Positions 1-13,505 of a stretch of 64,000 nt of DNA are shown in pieces. The stretch spans positions 4,962,501 to 5,026,500 of the forward strand of contig JAKNDB010000087.1 of assembly GCA_024305405.1 (NCBI GenBank), written 5' to 3'. Source of the DNA: Dirofilaria immitis (lineage: Eukaryota; Nematoda; Chromadorea; Rhabditida; Onchocercidae). The position numbers and the translations under genes were made by a program. The notes beneath the pieces were generated by a model. The model saw nothing but the letters and a program-made list of their open reading frames with translations. It searched no databases and was not told the origin of the DNA. Positions within the stretch are counted from its first letter, which is position 1. Every line of letters begins with the position of its first letter.

Positions 1-75
1 TTAGATTTTTAGTTTGTAATTATAACTGTATTTTGCGATTGGTGAATTTTATGTTCACGAAACTCTTATTTTTAG

Positions 76-1340
76 CGCCATAATGGTTTTTGCAACGAAT
101 ATTCCTTGGTTATTGTACCTATTTTATCATCCAACAGTGACCAACTTTAAATATAGTTTATTAGCATCCAGTTTATCCTTCTTTTGTTTTCATTTCAAGT
201 TCATGAAAAATCTATCCTTCTTGTAGCACTGTAAGTTTATCTCGCGTGTTTTGAATTTTATTAATGTCTTAGATCTCACTTGAAGATATTTACATTTAAT
301 AACGTATTGTTATAGGCCTGCTATACTGTTACAGAACGAGAACCCTACGCTTGTTGCTTGGCTGTTGATCATCTCAAATACAAGGTTTTTATATTGCATT
401 TTTAAATGTTGTAAATTAATATGAGTACATTATATTAGCATGTTTTAATATTTTTTTATTATACATATAAATATGCTTCTGTTGATTAGCTATCAAAAAT
501 AACTGAAATTACAGTTATATAAATTCTCGTTTTCTATCTCTCAGCATAAGAAATATAAGAATTCATGCCATCATGATTTTTATCTTTCGTTTTGCAAAAA
601 AGCAATAAAAAGAAAGATGAGGAGTGGAAGTCAAATATGGCCTTGTATTTCTTACTTCCAATATTCTGTAAATCTTCTCTTGCTTTTTTATGCTTTTTGT
701 GGTTGTTTTGTTTTAGACTGATCAATTAACAAATATTTTTATACTAGGAAGCCGCAGTCATTAGATTATTTAAATTATTCTAAATATGACTTTTTGTGGG
801 ACGAAATCTTTTGCTGTTTTTCCATGTAAGGTATGAATTGATTGGTGATTAGAAAAAGACAAAAACTATTTAAGTGATTTCTTAAAAATATGCTTTTTTC
901 AGCCTTTATCCACTATGCATCAAAGATGGTAATGCTATTCATCTGGCATTATTTGTCTTTATTATATTATTATATATTCGTCGTTCTCGAGACTTCCAGT
1001 ATTTAAGGTACTTCATATCTTTTAAAATAAAATTACCGCTTATTTGAAATAATGGTTCTTTTATTTTAAAGTTTGGTCTTCAAAGTTCTGTTTGACTTTT
1101 CAGATATTCAGATATTAGTAGTGATAAATTATCTCAAATTTATTGCCATTTCTTTATATGTCTTGAAACTGATGGAATGTATTTTTAGCGACTGATTGTT
1201 CATGGAAGCTGTTTGGTATCATTAATGTTATGTTTGGCACATTTGCTTTTGCGCCACCAATACGATTTCCTCACATTTTTTCTCTCTTAGTAGCAGTTTA
1301 CTGTTTCGTTCATTTTATAACATTTTTTCTTGTACATTAA
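76..1340 (+). CDS. ALG6: ALG6-like dolichyl-P-Glc:Man9GlcNAc2-PP-dolichol alpha-1,3-glucosyltransferase, C-terminal part (partial at 5' side)
   Basis: ALG6 is a multi-pass ER membrane enzyme that transfers the first glucose from dolichyl-phosphate-glucose to the lipid-linked N-glycan precursor. Proposed exons: 76-108 (tentative), 157-230, 316-384, 748-825, 903-1007, 1104-1120 (tentative) and 1189-1340. Phases agree across all junctions from 157 onward. The exon at 157 encodes FSFQVHEKSILL, the family signature of ALG6/ALG8 with the ALG6 version (FSFQ, not FGWH). Next comes a segment matching the human order VSLP...FSMLPLLLKDE (here VALP...FSILYPLCIKDGN). The last exon carries APPIRFPHIFSLL, matching DPPQKLPDLFSVL near the human C-terminus, followed by a final hydrophobic helix and stop TAA 1338-1340. 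Exon 748-825 adds about 22 residues absent from human ALG6, and the 17-nt exon is only phase-supported. The enzyme identity is well supported; exact exon edges are less sure. Confidence 0.82.
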
Positions 1341-2204
1341 TTTGATTATACTGAGATTCAAATTTAGGAAATTAAAATTTGCAGAATCATTCCTTTTTCA
1401 GCTTATAAATTCTAATACGCAATAATTTTTTCGGTTCTATCACAGTTCACATGAGTCATTGTTAACGCTAGCTAGCTGTTAATTGATGCTGTAAAAGTCC
1501 TAATTTACGACATTTATCACTACTAAACAGTAATCGTAATTGATTTTTTATTTAATTTTCCTACAGTAAAAATTTTGTCTTTTCAAATTCGTTCCGAAAT
1601 AAGTCTTTAATTTTAATCATTTGCCACTTACACAATAATGCTTATACAATAATCTTAGACTTACACAATGATGTGATATTTTTATAGTTTAAAAATGACA
1701 AACCTCTTCAATTAATTTTTGAATATAAAAAATAGACGTTTTAAAAATCTTGAATAGTGAAGTCCGAGTTCATTTTTATAGATATAATTCTGAGTATAAA
1801 TGAGAACATATTGTTGATTAAAGAGCTTATAAAGTTTTTCAAGTATCTTATTTATGCATAGATTACAAAAGAACTACTTTTTCAATAATGCCGAGGAATT
1901 TATTTCTTGGCAGGTGTCTGATCCAACGGCAAATTATTTACATGAAGAGTATAAATCAATTCTGATTTACGAATTTTTGCAGACTGGTCTTTTTAAAAAT
2001 GCATTCTTGAAAAACTTTCAGTGCAGTATTTCTGCATCGTGCAAACAATTTAGATCATGCATCTTGAATATATTGCCAAACAGATGGTTGAACGAAGAAC
2101 ATGACTACATGAGAAAAATGCAGATGTTGAGGTATGATAATTATCAAGCGTACCTATTATTGTTGCAGTTGACCTGTTCCAACATTGTCATCGAACCACA
2201 ATGA
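1341..2204 (+). other. ALG6 3' flank, with a 116-codon ORF at 1854-2204 of unknown status
   Basis: After the ALG6 stop the DNA is AT-rich with no recognised gene. An ATG-initiated ORF at 1854-2204 (116 codons) reads as a mixed hydrophilic/hydrophobic protein with four cysteines and no signal peptide, repeat or motif I recognise. In DNA this AT-rich an ORF of this size is expected by chance about once per window, so it is only a candidate. No convincing splice acceptor sits just upstream. It could also be an exon of an unrecognised gene or part of the ALG6 3' region. Confidence 0.2.
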
Positions 2205-3002
2205 TGACCGATTTTGCTATATAGATATGCACGCGTTCTCTCGAAAGAATCCAATTCGTTTGTTTACTTTGTCACAGTAATTTAAAATACTATTTCGGTG
2301 CAGATTTTTAATACAAATAGAGTTGATTGAAATATGAGCTGGGCAAATGCTTCGATTTGATATTTTAGTTACATCTGCTATCATATTTTATTAACCTTAT
2401 CGATAAATCAGTTTTTTTTAATGAGAACATTATCCATAATTCCTGAATTCATAATTTTTGATGAAATCATCGAAATATGTTGATACCAACGTTACTGAAA
2501 TAACAAATACAACAAATGATCTTTCGAATTCTCTATTCATATATATATATATATAATTAATATTTAGGTATTATCGCTAACTGATAAGCTGACATTCATT
2601 TGTTTATTGCGAGTAAGTTTTTTCAGCTTCCTTGAAACTTCTCACTTCTTATCATTTTAACACATTATGTGATGGATGTTTCTTAACTTTCCAAGTTAGG
2701 TTTATTGGTGTGACAAGCAATCGTTATTAAATTTTTGTCTGTTTGTTCAGTTTCATTTGAATAGATTTATTTCATAGTTTTACCGAAATTTTGAAATCGG
2801 AAGAAAAGAACAGTGGTCCCTCAGCCAGTTTCAAAACTCTGAACAATTTTTGCTAATTAATGCTTAATCACACAGCAATTCGTCATCAGATGATTCATTT
2901 GCTCTATTTCCTATTTCCCGACATCCTTTCATATTCATATTTATGAGCCATTAAAGATCATTATATCACATCAAATAATGTGATATCCATTCTTCAGTGA
3001 AG

Positions 3003-3007
3003 AAACA

Positions 3008-3057
<50 letters not shown>

Positions 3058-3062
3058 TGTTT
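3003..3062. repeat. Perfect 60-bp AT-repeat palindrome
   Basis: A run of alternating AT (3011-3054) is flanked by AAACATCT (3003-3010) and its exact reverse complement AGATGTTT (3055-3062). The whole block is one perfect palindrome able to extrude as a cruciform or form a hairpin in single strands. The unique arms show that the symmetry extends beyond the dinucleotide repeat. Confidence 0.9.
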
Positions 3063-5140
3063 TAAGATATTTCAGAATTGAAATATTGAATAACCAAACA
3101 AGAAAGTTAAGAGTAAAAATCTTCAGATTGAAAAATCAAAATTCAATATCCTAAAATAAATTTCACATAGAATTTGCAAGGCGATATGCTTTGATTTAAT
3201 TGAATTTTCGTTGCCGTTTGTTTAAATTTACTTAATTTAGAAAATCATACAGTAAAGGCCCAATCTACGAAATTATTTCTCCAATGATTAGCTTACTCAT
3301 TCCTTCTTTCCTCTTGTTGAGATACATTGTTACATTTTTCTAATTACTGTCTCTTTCTTTTCTATTACAAGCTTGGAATGATAAATGAAGGTAAGAAAGG
3401 TGAAAGGAAGGTCAGCAATTTTGCAGTGACTTGTTATGCTATGGATAGTTTTGTGATTGCCCAAAATATCAATTAATTTCTTAGAAGAATTAAGAAACAT
3501 TAAAGTTGAAGGCATCTTCAAAAGATAAAATTTGTTAAAATTTAGATTTGAAATATATTTCAATAGAAAACTTGCTTTTGAGGGACAATTTTAGAAAGAT
3601 TTGTTTTTGTTCCAGGAAGACTTTGAAATTGCCAGTGCTATTCGGATTCATTAAAGTGTACAGAAAATCTGCAAAAATTTTTACAGATTATTATTTTCAA
3701 GCTATTATTTCCTAAAAGTTTATTGCATGCAAACCAAAGGTAAAATGCTCTTTTTTTGAGTTTTTTAAATTCTCTTTAAATTTCAAAACATTGAATATTC
3801 CTGCTATTTCATGTTTTATAAAAATTATATAAAATTTTCTAACAAATTTTATTCTAATGTTATCATAATTTCAATACTCAATTAGGTTTTTCTTGAAATT
3901 TAACAGTTTCTAGAAACAGTAAAAACAACTGTAACAATTTTAACATACAATATCAAAATGAAGCAGCGTCGTTTGCCACAGAATATAAGTACGAATTTCC
4001 TTCATTTGACATTTGTATAATTCCTTCATGGCTGTGAAGTATATAGGTTCATATAGCGCTAGATAATTTTATTATCCCGTCTACTTTCTACGATAATGAT
4101 CACGTTGGTTGGCGTTTCTTATTGATATTTCAAAAGGAAAATTCAGAAGTAGGAATATGAATTTATTGATACATTCTAGATGAATTGATATTTGCAATGG
4201 TCATTATTTTCAGTAACTGAATCATTTTTGGGAAAAAGTTTTAAATCAACCTAATTATTTTTTTATTAAAGATTTAACCTGAATTTGACAGAAAAATGTT
4301 TGCTTATATGTTACTCATTGCATTAACGATATTTAATAATTTCGTTAAATTACCTATCATGAAATCGGAATAGCATATACATATATCAACTCTATAACTA
4401 AATAAATAAATGATTTTAAATTTTGAAAATTTCCGGTTCACTATATAAGATAAATAAATAAGTTAGTCATATTTTTATTTTTTTGAACAATAATTTTGAA
4501 GTCAAAATCACATTTCTATATTGGAAGTCAGCCTAAGTTGAACGAACATGTAATTTAAATCTGAAAAATATAATTATAAACAATCTCTTATGAAACATTC
4601 AACAAATAATAAAACTATTCTTTCGTAACATCCTGCCTCGAATATATTGAATTGAAATCACAAACAGTCTTGATTATTTTAACAATGAATAGTTATGGAA
4701 GGAATCCTCTAATAGAAACAAAACAGCTGATCACCTTGTTCCCACTTTTAGAAAACTTTTTTTTTTCAGGTGCTGAACTTGAAACCCACTTTTTTCAGGA
4801 TAGCAAAAGCTTGCTGAACTTGAAAGTGTCAAAATTGAATGTCAAGCAGTCTACCTCTGAAAATTAAATATTAAATTAACAAACTGGCGAAAATCATATT
4901 CTCCTGCTAATCATATTCAGAAATAAAAACTAAATGTTATCACTATAAGAAATTTCTTGAACACTTTCTGAAATCTTTTCTATTATAAAGTAGCGTGAAT
5001 TAAAAATTTACATGTTTTAAAAAGATATATCGCAATAACAGGAAAACGAAAAATGTCTTCTGCAGCGATTTGATAAAATCATTGAATCATGTAAATCGAA
5101 TTGTAAAATTAAATTAATATGCTGACTTCTGATATTAGAC

Positions 5141-5164
5141 ATTCATAGGCCTCAGCCTATGAAT
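5141..5164. repeat. Short inverted repeat, 10-bp arms and 4-nt loop
   Basis: ATTCATAGGC at 5141-5150 is followed by CTCA and then the exact reverse complement GCCTATGAAT at 5155-5164. The GGC/GCC bases make it stand out from the AT-rich surroundings. No T-run follows and no gene is adjacent, so no role can be assigned. Confidence 0.75.
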
Positions 5165-8100
5165 AAAATTCATTTGAAAATTCATAATTCATTAGAAGTT
5201 ATGGATAAAAAATTAAGTCGTAAACATATCTGAGTTATTTGAAGTAATTTATCAGTTTAAAGTTGCTGAGTTAAAGTTGAATGCTTCACATTAATTGGAA
5301 ATAGAAATTTTCGAATTTTTATGAAATAAATAAATTTAAAATAACATAGACATTGATTTAGAAGAATAAATCTCAAATTGCATATTGCCTCATTGGCGTT
5401 TAATCTTTCAATTATCTAAATGATAAATTATACATTTTTGTTCAATGAAATGCAAATTATTGCAAAAATCAATATGCAGCAAATTTTAATTCGTTATGAA
5501 ATTTAAATGTTTTAAACAGTATGAAAATGAAAATAATAAACGTAGATTTTTTTGCAAACGAAATTACTGAAGATAAGATTTTATAAATGGCACATTCCCT
5601 TTAAAGAAGGTGATGGAAATATCTCGTGATGGAATATCAATCAAGCTGAGATAATTGATGTTTAGGTTCTTTATCCTTTTATGAACGAAAGCATCTGTTC
5701 TTTCCTTTCTTTATCTTTCTCTCTCCCACAAGAGATATTTTTACGGAGCGGTAAAATATGAATGGAAACCATACTATATTTTTTATAATTTAATGAATTT
5801 TTGATGGATTTAATTGTAGGGACAATTTGGATATATTTTTCAACAATTCAAACAAAAAATGACTACATTTTACCTATTGAAAATACAGTGTCCTGTTTAT
5901 TTTTCAGTTTGATCCGATCAGTAATTAAAATTACAAAGTCTTTCATGACTGCTAATTTTTGATCTATTCATTTCATTTCCGACATTTGCTTATACGGCAA
6001 AACTTTTATTAGCTGCGAATACAAATTTGAAATTGCTACTTTTATTGCAATGTAAACAAACTGTGTTGCATATTTTGAATTCAATTGGAAGGGACGCTAA
6101 AGTAATTAAACAGATGCGAATTTATTTTACATTGCAAATTCTTTAGGAATTGTATCTTTTACTTATTTTGCTTCATTTTTATTTCAAATTAGACCAATTA
6201 ATTCATCATCTTTTCATTTACATTACAAAGCATTATCAATCACTTTCTATCTTCAAAACAATGAGTCTTTTATCGTTGATGTTCCCATTTTCTCTAAGGT
6301 GCATTTTATAGCTTTTTATCAAAAATTTATCACATATTTTATGAAATTTCCAGAAACATATCGAATCAGTTATAAAATAGGATAAATTTGATCGAAATGC
6401 AGTAATATGATATAGAAGGTGAAATGAACTGATTATGGTATACTTAATAAATGTGGAGATTGAATAAGATTAGGAAGCAAAGTGATGAAATTATTTTCGT
6501 TTTACAGCATCTATCTCATCAATCAAATCAAATGCAAACATCAAAAGATATCACATCGCCATTTTATCATTTTGAATTAATAACTCACTGAATACTATCG
6601 GTATACTACTTCAAGTTTTCAAATTTAGCTGTATGATCAGCACTACTTAACACAATTCTATCTCATGATATTTTCATGGGAACAAAATTTTACAGTTCAA
6701 CAAATAAAAACTCTACTAAACTTAAATTTCCGATTGATTTAATAATCATTGTGAAATCTTACAAATAAAAGCTGCATTACCGTGTGGATCACTTAATACA
6801 TTTTGATACACTACATTTGACTTATTGATGAGTCGAAATGTTTCTGAAAATTCAATCTTTTACTAATTAACTAGTGAATTTCTATTTGAAGAGAGCAGCA
6901 GTTATTTTGATTTCCAATGCGAATCAGTAAACTGGTTTGTTGAAACTTGAAAATGATTTATTTAATCTAATTCCTGATAACAGCTATATCCAAGGAAAAA
7001 TAAATTAGAAATTAGGATAATTTTTAACAAGATTAGCAAGTGCTTTTAAAATATTTACAACAATGAATCAATATAAGTGGATAATTTTAGTGAAAAATTT
7101 TATTAATTTAACATTTTTATTCACTAACGCGAACGGATTTTATCAAAGCAAACGGAAATTTTGTTTCATTTGTGTATTTTTCATCCAATGAAAAATAGTG
7201 TGATTTTGGATTAAAACATTTTAATTTATTGACAGGTTGCTAATCAAATGCCTTTCTTTATTTATATTATTCCTCAGTGCAGCAGAAACATTATTCCTTA
7301 TCCATTTATTAGATATCATTGAAATGATATGTGCTTTTTTGATGGCTTCAAGTCATTGAAAGTCTTTACCTGCAAAATCGTACCTGTTGATATTCTCAAT
7401 GAACGCAATGCGTTTGAATGATTTACTGAGAAAAAGCATGTCGTAAAATAGCAGATGTCCGATGAGGATCGAAATTGATTAGCAATATTTTAATGACGAT
7501 AGGAAATTAACTGTCTTGCATCGGTAGAAATTTTGTATTCGGTAACTTTTTAGCGTTTAATTGGAATCTTTCGCCGAATTATATAAAGATAACTGAGAAC
7601 ATCTGTCTCCTATGTATTTTATATCTTAAGAATGATTCCTACAAGTCGTTACATCTTCTTTTTCTATGAAATTTGACCTTGAAAAAGAGAAGAGGGAGGA
7701 ATTAAACAACAAAGATAAAAGAGAAATATAAGCAAGAAATGGAATAGAAATCATTCATCAATTAAGCTGTAATTTAATATGTTCATCGGTTTTTTTAAAG
7801 TGGATTGAAAACATATGAATTGCTTATTTGCTTTTCATTTTTATATTTAACAACTATCAAATTGTGTTTCTGAAATTGATTAGAACGAGACAGAAAGTTG
7901 GAAGAAAAATTACTGCACTAACTTTTCTGAATAGATGATTTAAGTTCCGAATCTTAGTTTACATTCGTTAATATGGTATACATAAAAAAAGATAAGACAA
8001 AAGTTGACCATAATTAATTGTGATCACTATTTGTCTCTACTTGGACTAAATTTAAAGTCTTTTTGTCTAATTGAGAAATCAATATGAATCCTATGATCCA

Positions 8101-8376
8101 GTTTAAGAATCTACAGAGTTAGGGTTCATTTCGTTTGGCAAGTAATATAATGATGCAATGTATGAACTATGCAAAGGAATTTCGGATAATTCAGAATATT
8201 TCATTTTTACTGCAAGTATGCACGAATTTCTATTTACTGAGGAAGATCGAGAAGCACTGAAAAGATGATTATCGCTTAATATATCGGCAGAAATAAAAGT
8301 TGCCATGTTAATAGTTATTCGTTCACGTAATTTCCATCTAAAATGATTTTAAGTTTTTTGGAATCAAGAGATATAT

Positions 8377-8486
8377 TCTGACTACCTCTTTCTCACAACT
8401 AGCTCTTAGTTAATCAAACAAGTTAAAGTTAGTTAATAACTTATTTAATTAGAAGTTAAATAAGTTATTAGAGAAAGATAGTCAGA
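8377..8486. repeat. Nested inverted repeat, possibly a MITE remnant
   Basis: An inner perfect inverted repeat (TAATAACTTATTTAA at 8434-8448; exact reverse complement at 8456-8470; 7-nt loop) lies inside an outer imperfect pair (TCTGACTACCTCTTTCTC at 8377-8394 against the reverse complement of GAGAAAGATAGTCAGA at 8471-8486, differing by about two bases). Terminal inverted repeats around a short AT-rich non-coding core are typical of miniature inverted-repeat transposable elements. No clear target-site duplication is visible, so this remains a suggestion. Confidence 0.45.
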
Positions 8487-11400
8487 TAAAATTTATTTTC
8501 GTCATACATTATTTTAATTTAGCACATTTTTTGGTATGCTAATTCATCAAACTTTACTGGGAATTAGATTGCCATACATGAGGAGCATGAAATGTTAAGG
8601 CAACCTTAACCTTCTGTTGCTGTTGGCAATCGATCCATCATGTAAATGAATAAGTTAAGTAAGCACTTCATGCTTTCATTCAATCATACTACTCAATTTG
8701 CTAACATCATTGTGAATCACTAAATGGAAAAATTATGATCATCATCTAAATATAGCGCTTGAATTTAATTGAATTTTTCTACTTGTGGAAAACTCTTGCA
8801 AAATGAGAAACGACAGCAATACTAATAAAATCACACATCTTTTAGATATAATTTACGTTGATGAATGAGAAGGCTTAAAACATTTTGCTAAGAACGCAAA
8901 AATTATTTGGAGACTTCTTCTGAATTAAATTATATTTATCCTTCAAATAAATATTCATTTTATGATCATCTAATTTTTAAAGAAATTTCTTGTTTGAAAA
9001 TAAATAGTCATAAAATCAATATTAAAACTTTCCGAAATATGTACAAGGTCACGATGTGAAGAAATTTGTCCTTTTCATAATGCTTGTCATCCACCTTCTA
9101 GATTTATTATGGGCAAAAATTCTTCACCCATCAATTGTATAGCTCTTATGAAATCCAATCTCCAAAATTTATTATTTCTTGATTGAAGAATGGTTGCATG
9201 TACGGAAAATATTTGGGATAGATTCTTGAACAATAAAAAGTTTGTCAGTTAGCATTCAGCTAGAATGAATCAGGGACCTGTGAACATAAGGATAAAGTCG
9301 ATCGGTATCAAATACTTCTGATTCAACATCAAGAATCAAGCATCCGAGTTGCCACCAATTTGATGACAGGGCCGTTAATAGAATGCTCGCTAACTTGTTT
9401 TCCTATTTTAGTTGGTAAATCAAAAACATCAATAGGAAAATTTTTCTTTATCTATTCTTATTATTAATCAATTCTAAAAATATTTAAATTTAAATCTATA
9501 TAGTCACCCACATTTGCACTTGCATACACGCATACTTACAGATTTTATTTTCTCAATAATTAATCTTTAGCTTAGTTGTTCCATAATGAATTGTGTGATA
9601 CTCTCTTACGATTCAAATCGATATACTTTTATTGTATATTTCTGTTTACTAAGCTATTTCGAATCATATTTAATATTGTTACCATTATTCTAACTATTAC
9701 ATAAAATCATTGTGAATTATTCTAAAGTCTTTCAGTTTTACACTTTGAATTTTATCGGTTCCTAATCATTTAATTATTTCAAATTTTAGTCCGATTCATA
9801 TATGATAACAAATCGCCACTGTAATATTTGTCCAACTTCGTCGTTTTTTCTACATAAATAGCATACAATCAATGTATCCCTTCCATTAACAAATCTGATA
9901 AAACAATCGTCGAATGATTTTCCATTAATTGCATATATATGTTTTAATATTTTGCGAAGTAAAAACAGAGAAAATTCGTCAATCTTTGAAATGAATTTTT
10001 TTAATTGAAAAAATTTCATATGAAATAGATTTATTGCAAGGAATATTGTTGAAACAATTTTTAATATGATAATCAATAATGATCTAATTTTAATCTTATT
10101 AATAAAGCAGTAAAAAAACATGGAGTCTTCTCCTTTGTTAGCTCAGAAAATATCCTAAAATGAATCTCACTCATTTGAATTTAGCAACGCAAGACAGTAT
10201 CATTTGTAGGTAGCAGAAATGAAGAAATAAAAGTTTCGAGTATCACTATCTAAAAACGCATTCATGTTCTTCATCAGATATATACATATCAGATTAGATT
10301 TTAACAGAAACTTTTATCATCGTTTGGTTATTCCCTAATATCAAAAAAACTTTTTAGAAGTTCACTTTTTTCTGTTTTTGAGGTTCTAATCGAGATATAA
10401 AAATAGTTAGTCAAACAGCCTCATAATCAGACTGCCGAATTTTTAGAACCAAAATTTTCGACTTCATGCAATGCATTCATATTATAGATAAAATAAGGTT
10501 TTAAATCATAAAAAAGTTATATAAATGTAAGAACGTTGTGCAAATCAGATATGGAATAAATCATTATTTTGACAAATTTAAATGAAAAATCAATTGAATT
10601 CAAATAATCACGAGATAGCAAAAATGTCATACTGTCTACTTCTATTACCCATGTAGAGTGAAATTTGAATCATAAATGGTTCTTTCTTTCTAAGTTTCAA
10701 GAAAATTAGCCTTTTTAGTAATTATTGCGCCATAACCTATCTTATCTCTATCCAATTATTAGGAAATGTATTCATGTCTGATAAGCAGAATAGTTGTGAT
10801 GACTAAAGACAAATTATTATATCATCTTCTACAAAATCTACTTAATCATTGGTCATTATCGATTAATCGATCTTTTATAATTATGCTTTGTGCTAATAAA
10901 AGTATTGCAGATTGCTTTCTTTCAATTTATTTTTTATTTCAAACTAGGATGTGCACATTATTATGATCTACGAAATTTGAATTATTATGATATGACATTG
11001 TGCTATTAAAATTAAGCGGATTGTGTAGAAGGAATGAATGGATGTGTTTTCCGTAGCTCTTCATCATCGGCAGAAGCATTATGGATTGAACGACTTTTCA
11101 CTATGAAATGATTCGAATAATGATAGTAATGATAATAATAATAATAACGGTAACGATTAGAAACTATTTCAGATAATATCTGTAGCGATATAGTACCGTT
11201 GTGGTGTTAGTAGTGAGACATTATTGCCTCGTCATTAAAATGTTATTTCTAAAATCAATTTGTATACTATTTATGACACGATCATGGAAGCTAATTGAAT
11301 TTCCCACATCTTCGTATTTTTCCAACTATGTTTTATAAAACATTTCCTGAGTTATTAGAAAATTCATGTTATATGGCTTCTGATAAAAGTTTTACGATAA

Positions 11401-12430
11401 TTTAGATAAGTTGAAGCTTGAAAGGTTGCAAATGCAAGACTTTGGTAATTGAAATGCTCAGCGAAATGAATAAAGAAATTAACGTTAAATAACAACGAGA
11501 ATGAGTTCTCAAAATTTCAAACCAGTTTTTTAGCAGATTTGAAATGTCAAATCGACAAAGTCAAAAATTTATCAGAAATTATTATGGAGGAGTTAATCAA
11601 ATGATCTTTGAAAAATGAAAAATAAGTAAGTAAAATAAAAAGAAACCATCGAAAGAACTTGAGGAATATAAGATAAATTGGAAAAATGAATTTTACAGTT
11701 TCGAAGATGTTTTCCTAAAGAAAAGGAGGAAAGGATTGATACAATAATTGTAATCTGATTATTTATTCAATTTTGACTTTACACTCTGACGATAAACTGT
11801 TGTTTATGGAACAGTCATCTCACTTTGCCTCCATTTCATAGAACATTAATGCTTATTTTAAATATTTTTGCTTTTTATTTAAAAGAATAATATTCTGATA
11901 TAAAAATGGATAGGAGTATGATGCATGAGACAAGAAGATCCATGACTTTTATCGCTGTAACAAAAAGGGCCCGATGTATAGATTCTACTATATCATACTT
12001 TCCTTTCAGTAAACCTTTCTAACATTGAACTTGTTAATAAACATCAATTATGGGAAATAATAATTATTCTCTCTTCCGTAACTCAACAACTTCAACATTT
12101 TGGTTGAAGCAAAAGAAGCAACTTTAATGAAATTATAAATCATCATTAGCAATCTGTGATCTAATTAAATCTGCATAGTTGTTTCCCATAGCATACATAG
12201 ATCGATAATCTTATAAATAAACCAGCTGAAGACACCAATCTTCCATACCGATTGTTTGATCGATAAAATGACAATGAATGTATCGCCTAATATAAAGAAC
12301 TTCCTCTCGACTTATCCATAGTTTGCGAGAATGACTTGACAAGCAAACTTCGATGTATACGGAGGAATAAAAATATTTGAATTTCCTTGCAAATCCATTC
12401 ATTCAAGAGTTGCCATTAAAATTATACTGT

Positions 12431-12435
<5 letters not shown>

Positions 12436-12492
<57 letters not shown>
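12436..12492. repeat. (CTG)19 trinucleotide microsatellite
   Basis: Nineteen uninterrupted CTG units, followed by degenerate CTG/CTA units up to about 12530. Read on the minus strand these are CAG repeats, which would encode glutamine in one frame, but no supported exon surrounds them. CTG/CAG tracts form slipped hairpins and are length-unstable in other eukaryotes. Confidence 0.95.
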
Positions 12493-12494
<2 letters not shown>

Positions 12495-12609
12495 ATTTCT
12501 CCCACTGCTACTGCTACTACTGCTATTGATGTTACTATTTGAAAGAGACGATTAGTTTCGTCTCACCCAACAGGGCAGTCGCTTCAAATTAAAAAGAGAT
12601 AGTGTAGGA

Positions 12610-12639
12610 GGGGAGGGGACGGGAAGGGAGGGGGTTGGG
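12610..12639 (+). other. G-run block with G-quadruplex potential
   Basis: Six runs of three or more G on the + strand (12610-12613, 12615-12618, 12621-12623, 12626-12628, 12630-12634, 12637-12639) are separated by 1-2 bases. This fits the usual G3+N1-7 quadruplex rule with very short loops. In a genome this AT-rich such a block is conspicuous. No transcript is recognised next to it. Confidence 0.85.
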
Positions 12640-12860
12640 AGATGAAATTTACGCAACAATAGAAATCGTTCAACTATACCATTTCCATTCGTCTCTTTCT
12701 CTTTCTCTCACATTAACTGCTACTATTTTCATTCATCTTTCATTCGCCATCTTCCATCCCTAAAAGCTTTATTGACATAAAGCATTTGTATACATATAGA
12801 TGTGAGTTGATGTCTTCATTAGGGACATTGTTTTAATTTGCGGCCCTATTTCCTCTTCTT

Positions 12861-13080
12861 TATGTATGTATGTATGTATGTATGTATGTATGTATGTATG
12901 TATGTATGTATGTATGTATGTATGTATGTATGTATGTATGTATGTATGTATGTATGTATGTATGTATGTATGTATGTATGTATGTATGTATGTATGTATG
13001 TATGTATGTATGTATGTATGTATGTATGTATATGTATGTATGTATGTATATATGTATGTATATATGTATATATATGTATA
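12861..13080. repeat. (TATG)n tetranucleotide array
   Basis: About 42 uninterrupted TATG units (12861-13030) are followed by a degenerate TATG/TATA tail to about 13080. A 4-bp unit without stop in any register on either strand yields long spurious ORFs (repeated Y-V-C-M on +, Y-I-H-T on -), so the open frames here should not be read as genes. Confidence 0.97.
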
Positions 13081-13505
13081 CCCATGTTTTCATATGAATT
13101 TAAATTCGAGAATCATTGGAATGAATGAAGTTTCAATTAATGTGAATGATTAGAGTGGCTTATAGACATATCGGAAGTTGAATAAAAATTTTACGTAGCA
13201 CTTGTTTGTGTCTTGTTTCTCAGCTTATTTAAACACTGCAACTTCCTGACTTCATACTTTGTATAACATAGGCCAAGTTTGATTTTATCTTGTGGGGAAG
13301 GAAAAATGAAAGTTATATTTAGTATTTATTCTATTCTTTGGCTATATTTCTCTTTTAAATATCTTTTGTCGTAGGTGATGTCCCTATCATTAATACAAAC
13401 TTCATGTAACATTAGAGAGATTTCGATAGAAGCGGAGGAAAATTGATTGCTCAGTTTTTCTTATGCATTTTTAGTAGAAGATATAATATCCTTAGTTTTT
13501 TCCAT

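Larger units (their letters stand above)
2205..12420. other. Gene-poor AT-rich intergenic DNA
   Basis: I see no recognisable coding exon in this 10.2-kb stretch. The longest open frames (minus strand 9786-10121, 111 codons; minus 8103-8306; plus 4652-4867) show no known motif and are within the size expected by chance for this composition. Minor features are an (AT)n run at about 2541-2556, the long AT palindrome at 3003-3062, a short hairpin at 5141-5164 and an inverted-repeat structure at 8377-8486, each listed separately or under findings. Confidence 0.5.

Noticed and set aside
12838..13153. Several 75-96 codon ORFs on both strands over the TATG array
   Set aside because: A tetranucleotide without stop codons in any register is open in all frames; the repeated Y-V-C-M and Y-I-H-T peptides are by-products of the microsatellite.
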